Assembly: GCA_021442155.1 (NCBI GenBank)
Contig: CM038228.1
Span: 15,417,179-15,481,178 of the forward strand
Reading direction: 5' to 3'
DNA: 64,000 nt
Origin: Cymbidium sinense
Taxonomy: Eukaryota; Streptophyta; Magnoliopsida; Asparagales; Orchidaceae
Positions 36,981-50,050 of the stretch are shown piece by piece; positions within the stretch are counted from its first letter, which is position 1; each line of letters opens with the position of its first letter. Made by a program: the position numbers and the translations under genes. The notes beneath the pieces are model-generated. The model searched no databases. It saw only the letters and a program-made list of their open reading frames with translations, and had not been told where the DNA came from.

Positions 36981-38340
36981 TTTTAGTTTCAATTGATTTA
37001 CACAGTATGTGTTCATTTCCTCATGGGATGGATTTGGCCTTAGATTAGGACCTTCCATGATCTTTCACCTCATCCACTTTGGTCGAGGCTTTGAGGGGGA
37101 TTACATGTGAAACACTCATATTAAGCAAAAGTACAAAATCATCCAGTCAAATGCCATCATTTAGAGATTCCCTCTTAGGAATTGTGGCGTTCCCATAGTA
37201 GAATATTTTGATTATGGATGTCTTTGTTCCCCCTTTCCCATTATAGTACCCACTCTTGGTACCTTCAAAGGCTCCCACATTCCATGTCTCCCTTTGAGGT
37301 TGGGTATAGTTCCTACTCTTAACCTACCCAAAGGCAAATAAGAATGATCAAACAATATCACACTGCATTGCTAGGGAGTTGGAGGTATTTTCATCTTGTA
37401 GAGTTACCTAGGATGGTTTCAGATTCCACCTTCTGGTCTGAGAGGATGCTAGAAGGATTTATGCTTCACCTTCATGCTAAAATTAGTGAGAGAGGAGGAG
37501 TCTTATGCTAAATTCAATTGAAGAGTGAGAACATGGATGACAGTGGGGTTGATTTGATTTGAGATATGTCGGTCAGTGGCTTGGCATTAGGCAGGCTAGA
37601 GGCCATTTCTCACTAGAGAGCATTGGGGTTATGGTCCCACCTCATACTTGTGGATTTTCAGATTACGCTACCTCTTGCCATCTTTTCTTACTTCATGGGG
37701 ACTACACATGGGAGGAGCTCACTGGGTGGTGCCTCACACCGCTCTTCTCCATCATCTCCCCATACATTCCATCTACTTTTGATCAGCCATAAAGGCCCTT
37801 AGGGGAAAAAAAGGACATTGGTGATCGGCCAAGAGATTTCATTCCATCACACACTATTGTGGCAAGGCCCGCTCTCTCTTCACTCATGTTATGAGATGAA
37901 GGAATGGCAACCTCAGTATCATCCATCACCACCACCACATGGGATATAGAGTTGATGGAGTTGAGGGGGAGGAGAGTGATCACCTCATGGCCATATATCC
38001 TCCCCAAAGTACCACTATATCCAAGCGATGAGGAGTATCTTATTGAGCGGTCCTCACAAGATCAGGTAGCTTTAGAGTTTAGGTGTCATCTTCATGTGAT
38101 GACCTATACACCAGACTGATCTTTTATGCCTTTAGTTGGTGGTCCTAGATGATAGTAGCTCATTATCTAGTGGAGAAGAAGAATTTTTTAGGTCGATTAG
38201 AGGATGAAAGGTTAGCTTTGATCCAATGAAGATGATCATTAGAGGTGAGTGGATGATACAGAGGTTCCTCCTCTGTGGCACAAACTTTGGAAGGTCTTTG
38301 AGGTGGAGAAGACAGCCTACCTGACCCAACACCTCCTTTA
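36981..38340 (+). other. Pre-gag region of element 3
   Basis: Related in patches to 15590-17378. Short open frames (37559-37792, 37904-38119) are not conserved between the two elements, so no protein is claimed. A remnant of an extra pre-gag frame, as in some Tat elements, is possible. The region ends in a coiled-coil-like stretch, EQIDRMEKRLEDLLAVVLEL, at about 38355-38420, that leads into gag. Confidence 0.45.
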
Positions 38341-39560
38341 ATAAATAAAATAGAAAGATGAACAAATAGATAGGATGGAGAAGCGGCTTGAGGACTTATT
38401 AGCAGTAGTCTTAGAACTTCAGAACCAAGCCCCCGACAGTTCATCCTACTATAACTGAGACTAGTCAGCTAGAGTTGGTGCATGTCTTGGATCCAGCCAA
38501 GACTTTACCTCCAGAGTAGAGGCACCACACTATAATAAGGTAGTGGATAGTACCTCCATACAGGAAAAGGATATCAAAAACATGGTTGAGCAGTAGGTGA
38601 GAGAAGCATTGGCTCAAGCTCAAGGAGGATCATCAGTTCCAAGACTCTACCCAGAGGAATTTGATGCCATCCAATATCCTAAGGATTTCGTGCCACCTTC
38701 TTTCAAGAGCTTTGATGGTGGGAACCAAGTATACATTGAGATTGTTGCAATGGTTAGTGACACTTTACTCTTTTGTCTCTTTGTTAGTTGCTTGGCAGCA
38801 TAGCCTTTGATTGGTACGTTGAACTTCCAATAGTTCTGAAGATTTTCGAGTTAGAGCAACTCTCTTCATCAAGAGGTTTCTTTGGAGCAAAAGGGTGACT
38901 GTAGGTGATCTCATTGTGACTCAACAAAACCTCGATGAGTCTCTCATTGATTACATTCTCAGATGGCATAATTTGAGTATGAAATGCAAATCACAGCTGT
39001 CTGAACAGCATGACATTGAGATTTTGCTTAAGAATATCCATGGCCTGGTCACCTTCATGCTCAAAGGTTTCACCATCAAAACTTTTGAGAAACTAATCAA
39101 TACTACGACTAGCTTACAAAGAGAAGCCAAACAGTTACCTTTTCTAGACCAATCAATAAAGCATAAGCCACAGAAAGCTTTTGAGATGAAGCCCGAAGTG
39201 ATAACAGATGGAAAGCGACCATAGGAGAATTTGAGAGACCTCATGCTCCATGGCCGTCACTTCCTCCTCCTCACCACCAGGGTAGTCCTACCATAGCCAC
39301 CACCTCCATGGCACACCACCTCCTCCTGCCACATCATCGGCCCGGTACACATACCCCATGTCGGTAGCTTCTGGTCCCTACTCTTTTGGATAAACTTAAA
39401 GCTCTATTCATTTAAGAGAGAGATAATGGAAGATCTTTAAGAATCTCTTAAAGAAGCCTTTATTTTAACTACAGAACCTAGAGAGAGAAGTGGGCAAAAG
39501 CAATGATCTTAACTTTTGACCCTACCACATGCTAGGTCATGTTTTGGGAAGATTACTTTA
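38341..39560 (+). pseudogene. gag: gag, element 3 (frameshifted)
   Basis: Structural polyprotein remnant. The pieces are 38597-38803 (LYPEEFDAIQYPKDFVPPSFKSFDGGN), AFDWYVELP near 38805-38830 in another frame, and 38895-39224 (VGDLIVTQQNLDESLIDYILRWHNLSMKCKSQ, then HGLVTFMLKGFTIKTFEKL). Compared with element 2 it has fewer stops but several small deletions, for example between about 38715 and 38800. The zinc-knuckle region near 39525-39570 is decayed: YHMLGH survives but the first Cys is gone. It serves as the reference showing that stops in element 2 replace Gln codons. Confidence 0.8.
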
Positions 39561-40395
39561 CATTCAAGGACTAGCTTGACATAGCTTCAAGGCTGCTATA
39601 GTTATTAGGAATACCTTGTGGAACAACCATCCAGTTCCATTAGGGTAATCCTTGGGGATACAGATCCTTCCAAATAAAGAAGGTTGGGATATCTCCTTAT
39701 CCATTACCTCTAAGAAAATTATCTCAAAATCAAGAAACTTTCCTTTCGGTGTGAGGCACTCAAACCTCCAACATCAGGAAGGTTTACAAGTTGTTTAGAG
39801 ATAACTAGGAAAGGGAGGAGCTCATAGCAGCGGCGAGCGACATGCCCAGAGATAGCCAAGTAGTGCAACCACTGATCGAGTCTAGCCTCCAATCCACCGT
39901 TGTAGCTACTACATAGCGACTACCTCTACTTCAGCTAGTTCTTCTTCTAATAAACATCTTGTATCAGTGAATGAGGGCATCAAATCTCTCACCCCACTTA
40001 CTTTACTTGATTTCTACTATGTACCTCCTTCAAAATCCAAGAAATCAAAGAATAAAGCTAGCTTGAATTATATCTATCATACTGGGTTGTCTAAATCTAT
40101 TCTAATGATAACTCTTCAAGTCTAAACAATGATTATAACAATGATCTTCCTCTTTTATTTAGACTTTTCACGAATACTATGGGTTGCCTCTTGAGATAGA
40201 CTTGGAATCATCATCCGAGGGTCCCATAGGAGAAGCTGTAGGTGAGCCTGACAAGCTAGTAGAATCTTCCACTAATTTGCCACAAGAGATCACCGAAGTC
40301 AATCTGTGGCAAGTTCTACTCTAGAGGCGGCACCTCAAGATAGAGGAAAAAGTCATTGGTTTTAGATGATCAAGAAGCCCCTCCGATGCTCCACC
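39561..40395 (+). pseudogene. gag-protease spacer, element 3
   Basis: Polyprotein linker homologous to 18621-19440, with the same landmarks (SHTPLTLLDFY-like text near 39995 and a LEIDLESSSEGP-like acidic part near 40190-40220). Frames are broken and no domain is recognised. Confidence 0.5.
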
Positions 40396-40396
40396 C

Positions 40397-41106
40397 TTGG
40401 ATATGCTTGTGAGGATCAGCCCAAGGTGGACTATGTCCTCTCACCTAAGAAAGTTGACATCTAAGCTAAGAATATATGATGCCCTTATCTTATCCAAAGA
40501 GATGAGGGAATCATTAATCAAGACTCTCCTTAATCTAGAGATATGTTTAGCTCAGCTGACTACTATTTTGGAGGAGGCACATTATTCCAGAGAAGCTCAG
40601 GGAATCACTTTCACAGTTGAAGACCTACTTCTAGGGGACATAGAATACAATCGTCCCCTCTACATTACAGTGGTCATGGGCAGGTTCAGACTTGCCAGAG
40701 TTCTCATTGATCTAGGTGCATCGGTGAATATTATGAGTCTAAAGATACTTGATTTGAGGATTTACATCTCCACACTCAGAGATGGGATGATGTTGAGAGG
40801 ATTCAATGAACAAGGAGAGGGCTTTAGGTTCCATAGTGTTACCTTTGGAGATAGGTGACTAGAAGACTGAAAAAGTTTTATATCATTGATTCAAATACTT
40901 CATTCACCACTTTGCTCAGTAGGCCTTGGATACATCAGAATAAGATGATTCCATCCTCCCTCCATCAGTGCATCAAGTTCAGGAAGGATGGGATTGAGTA
41001 TTGTGTCAAAGGTGATGAAAAGTCATTTTCAGTCAGAGAGGTTGAGATATATGAGGATGCAACCTACTATCTTCCTCAAAACACCTTTTCTCATGAACTT
41101 AGTTAA
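40397..41106 (+). pseudogene. Retropepsin-type aspartic protease, element 3
   Basis: Two overlapping open pieces, 40397-40858 and 40855-41106, together cover the domain, so a single shift near 40850 separates them. The first has SKEMRESLIKTLLNLEICLAQL, EDLLLGDIEYNRPLYITV and the active site LIDLGASVNIMSLK (catalytic Asp near 40710), then FNEQGEG. The second has FYIIDSNTSFTTLLSRPWIHQNKMIPSSLHQCIKF and FSVREVEIYEDATYYLP. This is the best-preserved protease in the window. It would process Gag-Pol, but the rest of pol is too damaged to be made. Confidence 0.85.
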
Positions 41107-41990
41107 AATTAAATTCAAATGCAAAAGAAAAAGAAGAAAATAAAAAAATAAAAGAAAAAGAAAAGAAAAATGAAAGTCCAAGTGAACAAGAAAAGGAAAT
41201 TTAGGAAGAAGTGGAGCCGCATATCACATTCCACCCACAGTTCATTCCATCACGTGGACATGTTGGTAGGATGAATCAACCTCCACCAAGAAGAGATAGA
41301 GGCAAAAATAGAGAGGCAGTTCAGTGGAAGACCCCTGGCCATCAATAGGTTGTTCAGTTCATGAGTACCCTTACTATTCACATAGACTTGGAATCCACTT
41401 AGAGGATGAGTCTAATGTGATTAGCATACCGACCAACCCTCTCAAGTTTCATTGGAGGTGACACTCAGAACAGGATGAAGAGACCTCCATAAAAACATGA
41501 AAGTATTGAATCAAATGTGAAACTATCACAGTTAGGAACCTTAGCTCTAACCTCACTTTCATCTCAAAAGTTAAAGGTTTAGTAGTTAAGGAAGCCCTAA
41601 GTCTTAGGGATGTCAAACTAAGAGATTCTTTTGGGATCATCATCCTCAAGTCTTGAAGTTGATGTAGAACTTGAGGATGATTCATACAAATTAATGGAAT
41701 TACCTTTTTAATTGGTACTCTCTTGTGTTCAAAATCTTGAAAGAAGGGTTTGATTCCTTATTCATGGTAGCAATTCAGTACTTCAAAAAAAAAATGTGGA
41801 ATAGAGGGATGCAATCAAGATTAAGACTAGGATTTGGTGATGGGTCCAATCAATGATGACAATTCTTAGTTATCACCAACCATGAATTCGATAGGTTCTT
41901 TTCACAAACTCTTATGAGGATATATGTTTATAAACTTTAGATGATCCAAATTATCTTCATCAAAGCATAATTTGAAGAGAGATCCATTCA
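41107..41990 (+). pseudogene. Protease-RT linker, element 3
   Basis: An AAAGAAAAAG-type purine run (about 41115-41175) is followed by degenerate linker sequence homologous to 20121-20880. The open minus-strand frame at 41449-41685 is a shadow. No domain recognised. Confidence 0.5.
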
Positions 41991-43160
41991 AATTGACAAG
42001 CTTAAAGAAATCAACCTCGGGATAGAAAAAAAATCCGCATGACATCTTGTTTTGAATGAAGAAACCAATGACTTAGTTAGGCTATTGAGAGTTTAAGGAC
42101 TTTGCATGGAGTTATGAAATTCATTATCTTTTCGTAGCGTCCACAAACTAATAGACCAGCTAACCATCAAGCAAGCTCCTAGATGCATGCGATTAGAAAT
42201 TGAACAATAGGTCATTTTGAAGTCAAGAAATTGATGTTGGTTTCATCGTGGAAGAAAAATACCTACAGTTGGAGTGTCATCCTAGTTAAGAAGAATGGAC
42301 AAATTCATATGCATCAATTTGGACTTAAATAAGGCATGTCCTAAGGATGAGTTTCTCTTCCTATACTAGAATTAATGGTGGGCATCACCTCATCTCATGA
42401 AGTTTTCTCTTTCATGGATGGGTCATTTAACCAAATCAAGATGGCCCCGAGGATGAAAGAAACACTACTTTTTGATCGAATCTATTATTATAAGGTCATG
42501 CCTTTTTGGCCTTAAAATGTTTGCTACATACCAGTGGGTCATGACTCAGAGTTTCAACGAACTCATCCATCATCAAGTTGAATGTTATGATTGATCTAGT
42601 AGTCAAAAACAAAGAAAAGGAAGACCATCTCTTTGACTTGAGAGTAGTTTTTTGAATGGTTAAGATAATATAACCTCAAAATGAATCCCACAAGTGTGCA
42701 TTGAGTAGCTTCAAAATTCCTTGGGTTTGTTGTCCAGACAGGGGAATAGAAATAGATCTAGAAAAGATCAAAACTATCTTAGAAATGCCACCTCTAAAAG
42801 TTTAACTCAACTCAGATCTTTCCAAGAATGGTTGGCATCTAAGCTTTATCTCTCCCTATCGGAGAGATGCAAGCCATTTTAGCACTTGTCAAAAGGATGC
42901 CAAGTTCAAGTGGGATGATAAGTGCCAACATGCCTTTGAAGATATCAAGCGGTATTTGGTGAAGTTGCAGTAGCCTATCTGATAGGCCACTCATCATCTA
43001 CTTGCATTGGATGACTCCCGTGCTTGTTTGGCCCAATCCAATGATGAAGGGAAGGAGATCGCTCTCTACTACCTCAATCGTTGTCTGATCTCTGTTGAAG
43101 AAAACTACCCACCTGTTGAGAAACATTGCCTAGCTTTGATCTTTGCATCTCAAAAGCTAT
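41991..43160 (+). pseudogene. Reverse transcriptase and tether, element 3
   Basis: Heavily damaged by small deletions. Readable pieces are KEINLGIE (42005), IKQAPR (42168), LDLNKACPKDEF (about 42320), a FMDG-like SLSWMGH (about 42410), FATYQWVMTQSFNELIHHQVECY (about 42520-42590) and IDLVVKN (about 42590), where a deletion has removed one of the two catalytic Asp codons. The tether follows near 42920-43150 with CQHAFEDIKRYL, NDEGKEIALYYLNR and NYPPVEKHCLALIFA. Order and content match 20881-22330. It cannot encode an active polymerase. Confidence 0.8.
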
Positions 43161-43830
43161 GAACTATATGAGGTAAACTTAATTTTCAGAAAAAATCCAC
43201 TATAGTATCTCATGACATGGCTAATGCTATCCAGATGTTTGGCACGTTGGTCCATGATTCTCTCATAATTTGATATCACATTCATACCCCTCTGTGCGGT
43301 AAAAGGACAAGCACTAGTGAATTTCTTAACATCACACCCACTTCCTGCTAATTCTCAGCTTAGTGACAATCACCCTGATGAACAAATCATGAACTTAGGT
43401 GAGGTTGACAACCATCAATGGGAGATGTATTTTAATGGTGCGGTTTCCTTTCATAAAGGAGAAGCACCATGATCTACTCTTCCAGACCGCAATGTGATGA
43501 GATTCTCATACTATATTTACAACCCCTGCACCAACAACGAAGCTGTATGAGGATTTGATTATCAATTTGGAGTTAGCTATCATAGTGTGTGTCAAGAGCA
43601 TCAATATCTATGGGGATTCTTAGTTGGTCATCAACAGTTATGTCCAGGTTCTCAAACCCAAGCTTCATCATTACCATAAGTATACCATGAAGTGTTGGCC
43701 CAAATCAGTCACCATCTACAAGGTTCCCGAAGAAATTGTGCATGCTTTGGCCAAACTTGCCAAAGAATTGGCATGTCAGAAGATGAGTCCATTCAATAAG
43801 GGTCCAAAATAGACAAGTCCTATGATCTTT
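43161..43830 (+). pseudogene. RNase H module, element 3 (archaeal-like type)
   Basis: WEMYFNGAVSFHKG-like text near 43421-43460 marks the first acidic site (Asp changed to Asn), then TNNEA...EDLIINLELA near 43530-43570. The frame at 43624-43812 reads VINSYVQVLKPKLHHYHKY, then VPEEIVHALAKLAKELA, the end of the domain, and leads into INT. Matches 22331-23060. Confidence 0.7.
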
Positions 43831-45070
43831 GAACTCATCGAGAGACTTTCTCTTGAAGGGAGGTTGTCATTGCCAAAAGGACAAGGAGGCGATTGGAGGC
43901 AACCATTCATAGATTATTTGAACACCGACAAACTACCTCAGAAATCACAAGCCCATCGTGAAATAGAGAGCTCTCTCATGCTCTCATGGATGCACCTTAT
44001 ATGATCCTTTGATCAAATATGGTTACATTTGGACAAAACAAAGCTAGGATTATGATCGAGGTACATTCGAGTCTACATGCAGCACAATCGGTCCAAAGAT
44101 GAAGATGAAGATCAAGAGACTAGGATACTACTAGCCTTTGATAATTACAAACTACATGGATGTAGCTAGGAGATGCCATCAGTGTTAGGTACATAGTGTG
44201 GTCTTACATTAACTGCTCAACATTCTACACCCTACATTGGCCTCATGGCCATTTGAGTGTTGGGGTACCGACATTGTGGGTCCTATCGATCCTCCTTCTT
44301 CCAAAGGTCATATGTTCATCTTAGCGCCACCAACTACTTTTCCAAGTGGGGTGGAGCAATCCCACTCGAGAGGTCACTCGGCATGTGCTTTAATTTTTTA
44401 GGAACCTATCATATATAGGTGGTGCCTTGATGAATTATATCCTAATAATGGTGCGCATTCAAAAGCACCGATCAATAGCTTTGCTAGAAGACACGGTATA
44501 AATTAGAAATGCTCCACCATCTACTACCCCAGAGAAAATGGCTTAGTAGAAACATTCAATAAAACTCTCATCCAAATAGTAAAGAAAATGCTTGATGACA
44601 ACAAGTGACAGTGGAATGAGCAGTTGGTTGAAGCCTTGTGGGTATACAACACCACTTACAGAACTCCAACTCAATCCCATTTTTCTTAGTGTATGGGTTC
44701 AAAGTCATTCTACCTTTAGAAGTTCAACTCCCAACACTAAGGATAGCATTGGGTAGCAAAATCACTATAGAATAGAATGCAAAGTTACGGTTAGAAGAGC
44801 TCGAAGGTTTGGAGACGCCTGGCGTGCAGAACCTCGAGTTGTACAAGCCAAAATGATTCAAGCTCAACAAGGGTCCCAGGTCTTTCAGGAGAACTTGTGT
44901 TAGTCCTAAGGAGATAAATTGTTTCTGAAGATGGGAGGCAAGTTTGAACCCACTTGGGAAGGCCCCTATGTCATAGAGAAAGCCTACCAAGGAGGATCTA
45001 TCACTCATTGATTGTAAAGAACACGATGCTTCCAATTAATGGGCTCTATTTGAAGAAATATTACCCATAA
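43831..45070 (+). pseudogene. Integrase, element 3
   Basis: It begins with GGDWRQPFIDYLNTDKLPQKS (43885-43945). The zinc domain keeps ARRCHQC (about 44165-44190) with both Cys present, unlike elements 2 and 4. The core shows FECWGTDIVGP-like text near 44255-44285, then NGLVETFNKTLI (about 44535) with the catalytic Glu, YNTTYRTPTQS and FLVYGFKVILPLEVQLPTLRIALGS (about 44680-44760). The C-terminal GKFEP-type region is near 44930-45000. Many small deletions shift the frame. The minus-strand open frame at 44724-45035 is a shadow. Confidence 0.8.
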
Positions 45071-47858
45071 AACATGTTTGAAAATAATTATCAATAAAGA
45101 ACAAAATTTGATTCCATTTCTCAAAATCTTCTCTTCTGAAGCATTGTTTGCTTATCTTGAATCCGCCATGACGTGTTTAGGATAGGTGTAAGAGAACTAA
45201 GAGGCATCTTCTTTCACAACACAAATCAACACAATTCCAGATGCTACTAGAATAGGTGTGAGAGAACCAGAGGCATCTATTTTTAGCATGTTAGGTGTAA
45301 GAGAACCCAAGCGGCATCCCTTCTTAGTGGGAATTCTAGTTGCCATCCATGGCACCATTTCATCTAAATTCTTAAGTTTGTTTAGGGTAGGTGTGAGATA
45401 ACCTAAGCAGCATCCTATTCACTTTAACACAAGTACAAAAATAAACACAAATCTTTTATCTCGGGCTATTTTGATGTGAGAGCAAGCCCCCTGTGGCACT
45501 CACTCATTAGCTGTTATAGGTCAGGTTTACATACTATCTCACTAGTATGTCATTCTAGTGGTCACCTGTTTGGAAGATGTGAGTCCCCTTGCTTTCTTCC
45601 TAACTTGATCATTGCAAACCAATGAGCACCTTGCTAATTTGGTAGACTTCATTGCCCAGCCAATAAGTTACCTCGTGTTCATTTTGTTTAAGAAGATGTG
45701 AGTCCCCGCACTTTCTTCTTAAACTAATCATCATGATCTAACTAGGTCTAGTATATTTGAGATTTAGGATAAGTCCCCCATAGGCTCCTTTCCTCTTGAC
45801 TACATTTGAGTTGATATAAGTCCTCCAGCGGCATTCACTCAATAGTCGCCCAAGGTCAGATAGCACCTGTCGAGCTAAAAATAGACTATCCCAGTAATCA
45901 ATTCTATAGAGGATGTGAGTCCCCGAGCTTTCTTCTAGGCTTGAGTCATGGGCACCTTAGGTTGGTTGATGTTTGCTATGCTGACAGTGACTCACCTAGT
46001 GGATACACCACTCTTGGCAGATGTGAGTCCCCGTGCTTTCTCCTTGAGTTGGCCACTGAATACCTATGCATATTCTCTTCTCTAGGGTTTTGGATCAAGT
46101 CCTTAGCAGCCCCTCTCCCTGTGGGCACTCTATTTGGATCACATCCTTTGACCCCATTTAGACACTACTTGGGTTACTTTATTACATCCCCTTTCTAGTA
46201 GCCACCTCTGTGGTTGGAGAATTTTTTCAGCGAATGCATAGATTCTTCCTTGGTTCAGTAAATTTGAGATAAGTCTAGGCTGTTATAAGCTCCTTCTCAG
46301 TTTGATCCCTTACAAACCAACTGGGTCCATGATAAATAAACTAAACAAATAAACAAAAATATTTGCTTGTGGATTAGGAATTTAAGCCCCCAAAGGGCCT
46401 TTTCCAAGCGGCATCTATCTTTAGGGCGGTGTCAGAACTCCCTATAGGAATTGCGACTGAGTTGAGATAAGTCCGGGTGACTCACTCGTAGTCACCCTTA
46501 GGTTGGGGTTCAATCTATTTTTTTTCCACAAGCGGGTTACCGGTCATTTCTTTGGAAGATGTAAACTACGATGCATTCTTTTAGCATGACTATCACAAAC
46601 CACGGCCCCTAGGTTGGGTTCAATTTGTTTCCCAAAGCGATCACCTAGTGATCTTTTAAATGGAAGATGTGAGTCCCATGCTTTCTTCCCTTGATCATTG
46701 CACGAAAGACTCCTTTGGTTGGATAGTTTCTCCCGGAAGCTACTCCCTTTGGTTCAATAAATTTGATAGGTAGGGTTGATATAAGTTCTCATTGATCCAT
46801 CCATGAAACATAATCCATCAAAATAATTAAAATGAAATTAATCTTGACTATCTTTGAGTTGATTTAAGTCCCCATGGCATTCACTCAAATAGTCGACCTA
46901 GCGGGTTGATTTGTTGCCTTGCCAACCAATCACCCTGGTTGTTTATTTTGGAAGATGTGAGTCGCTTTCTTCCTAACCATTATCAACTTAAAGGCACCCT
47001 TTTGGTTGGATAGTCTTACCATGTGGTTGGTAGACTACTTCCTTTGGATTGGTAAATTTGAGTTAGCTCCCTATGGTCCTTTTCATGTAGTCCATCAGCA
47101 ATGGGATCCATCAAAACAACTAAAAAAAAATAATCTTTTATATCCTTGAGTTGATTTAAGTCCCAGTGCATTCACAAATGGACCTAGGTTGGGTTCATCT
47201 TTACCTTGCCAATGGATCACCCCAGCAACTGGTCCCTAGTTTGGAGGATGTAAGTCTACTTTGCTTTCTTCCTAGTATAGCTACTGCACACCAGAAGGCA
47301 ATCCCTTTGGTTGGCTAGTCCTACTATGTGTTTGGTAGACTACCCCTTTGGATTGGTAAATCTAAGCTAGGTCTAGTCCATGGCCCTACCAGTGCGATCC
47401 ATAAATGATCCATCTCAAAATCAAAATCAAAAATAAATTCAATCCTCCCCAGTGGAGTCAAAACAAGCACAAACAAAACAAAATCATCAATCAAATTCAA
47501 AATAAAAGAAAATCAAACAAATATTGAAACAAACTAAATAATCAAACAAATCAAATTGATTTCTCTCCCCAGTGAGACTCAAGTCAAATCAAACCTCTCA
47601 TTCCCTTGTGGATGACTTGAACCTCTTTCCCTAGTGGAAGCTTCACATACTCTATCCCTAGTGGATTCCTCCTTTACTCTCTTATGTATATGACATGAGT
47701 AGAGTCACATTGCACTAAGCTCATGGATTCCTTCTACACCTTGGGTTAGGAGTAGATCATTTCTAGTGTTCTTGTAATTGTTCATATTTGTTGATCATTT
47801 GGTCAACACTAATACATGTGGTGTACCTTGGTCACACCACACCACACATTAGGCCCTT
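45071..47858 (+). repeat. 3' untranslated region of element 3 with tandem repeats
   Basis: This is the fullest copy of the repeat-rich 3' region. GATGTGAGTCCCC-type cores lie at about 45575, 45693, 45907, 46018, 46665 and 46950, with diverged ones near 46560 and 47245. Between them lie shared TTGGTTGGWTAGT and AAACCAAT/CGATGGGC-like strings. It ends ACCACACATTAGGCCCTT before the LTR, the site of a decayed polypurine tract. The open frame at 45941-46198 is not kept in the other copies. Confidence 0.75.
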
Positions 47859-48269
47859 TGTTGACCTCATTTTTGGGATGAGCTCTCAACCCCTCCATCT
47901 TAGACATGACTTCTTAGAATAAGAGTTCCTTAGTCTTAAGACACTTCTAGTGATTAGGTGGACACTTTACCTAACCTAGAGACTTAGAAGAGTTAGCCAT
48001 AGGAATGGCCTTGGTGTTAGAAAATTTACCCTTTAGCTTTAATCCTCACTCCTTCCCAAAATTCAAAATTCAAATCAAACTCCAAATTCAAATCAACCTT
48101 AAACTCAAATCAAATCCAAATCAAACTCAAATCAATTCCAACTTGATGGATTTTCTCAAATCATGAATCAATTCTAATGATTGAAACCCATGATTCAAAT
48201 TCAAAATCTTTCTAAGTCCTTTGATTCTATCTTATGGACTTAGCCTAAATCAAATATAAATCAACTCAA

Positions 48270-48780
48270 ATTTTTCCATTTATATTCTCAATTATGAAAA
48301 TTCCTTATTTGAATATTTAATTTAATAATATGAATCAAAATCAAAAAATTTTTTAAATAATTTAATTTTGGATTTTTTGATGATTTTATATTTCAATATA
48401 TGAAATATAAATGAGAATAAAATATTAAAAAAATTCCTTGAATTTGAATTGATTTATGATTTAGCTAATCATAAAATCAAACTTAAAATTTTTTTATTTA
48501 TTTTAATTTTGAATTTGGTTTGATTGATTTGAATTTATATTTCATTTATATATAAATATAAATCAAATATGAAATTAAAAAAATTCCTTTAATTAATTTC
48601 AATTTTATTTACTAATCAAAACAAAAACTTAATTTTTATGATTTGAATTCAATCATGAAAGAAAACTTCAATTATTTTATATTTAATTGATTCATGATTT
48701 AAAATCCCTTGAATTGATTTGATTTTATTTTTATGATTTATTTTCTTAAAAATAATATTTCAAATCATCAAATATACACT
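48270..48780. repeat. Fold-back (inverted LTR segment) inside the 3' LTR of element 3
   Basis: The forward strand reads CATTTATATTCTCAA at about 48286 and then, from about 48390, the same kind of sequence in reverse orientation, including ATGAAATATAAATGAGAATA. The reverse complement of 48500-48560 contains ATATATAAATGAAATATAAA followed by TTCAAA, the LTR text found at 7196-7235. An inverted copy of the tandem-repeat part has replaced the normal continuation. Confidence 0.6.
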
Positions 48781-50008
48781 AAGCAAATCATTCATATCTA
48801 CTTAATCTCTAATTTGATCATAATCATAGATGTGTCTTATTTAAAACTCAAATTCTAAAGAGAATTCTATGTATCAAAATAAATTAAACTCATTCTAAAT
48901 CAAACCAAACATTTCAAAAGTCTCTTTATTTTTGTCAATTTTTGATCAATTTTCTGACATTTCATCATTAAAAAAACCCCAAAGTATCTTCACTTACAGT
49001 TGATAGAAATGAACACTTATGTCTTTTTACCTTGTGTGCATATGAAAATGGATAAAAGTCACTTTTCTAACAAATCATCTAAACATTCAAATTTTAAACA
49101 AACTCTTTAGCATTCATCATTAATGTGCTAAACATTCCATTGATAATACATTCATCCAATGCATGTTACACATGTTGGGAAGAAAAAATTGTTAGTCAAT
49201 TTTCACTTTACTTAATCTTAAAATGTCTTTTGAAAATTTTTTTTAGGAAAAATCTAAAACTTAGGATTAATTAAAACACATAATAAAATATTCACTAAAC
49301 AATAATCAAATGAATCTACCTTAGAAATTAAGGTAGGAGAAGAAGTTCTCTCTCTCCTAACATGTAATTGTATGTTCATTCAAACCTAAACAAATCATGA
49401 AATAAAATCAACCAAATCATTAAATCACTTAAATGAAACCACCCTCTAAGTTGAACATTTTCATACTTAGAAAACTTCAAATTTCAAAGCATACCATAAA
49501 CCTTAAAAAGCACATATTAATTTAAACCACCTAGCTTTTAGATTAGAGATGCATGGTTTTGATGTTTTACTTTTATTTTTTTGATGTAATGTTTTTGTTT
49601 GGATTTTAGGGTGTATGTGCATAGACTGAATGGTAGGGTGATCTTAGTATAACTACTATCTTCTCCAGGGGATTGTGCTTAAGGGGCGCTATAATAAAAA
49701 AAATATAAAAATGCTTTTGTTGTGCAAGTGCTTATATGCCTAACCATAATCAAAATAGGTCAGGTGGACTTGGTTACCCATGTGTGGGGTGTTATGTCCA
49801 ATTTATATATACATTCTTGGGATTGTATGGTTTGTTTAGCTAATCTCTATTTTGCAGGTTTTAGTTAGATTTTTTTTCCCATTTTCATGTAACTTTTGCA
49901 ATTAAGATTTTGGAATGATTGTTATAGGGGATTATAATGAACATTGGTTATAAGACTATATCTTATATATCATGTGAAGCCTTTGGAGCAACCATATTCC
50001 AGCCAATC

Positions 50009-50050
50009 AAAAGAAGAAAGAAGAAAGAAGAAAGAAGAAAGAAGAAAGAT
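50009..50050 (+). repeat. AAGAAGA/AAAGAAG microsatellite in LTR
   Basis: Here the LTR purine tract is a clean run of about six 7-nt AAAGAAG units, whereas the other copies have mixed AAG and AAAG units. This indicates local slippage or homogenisation after insertion. Confidence 0.75.
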
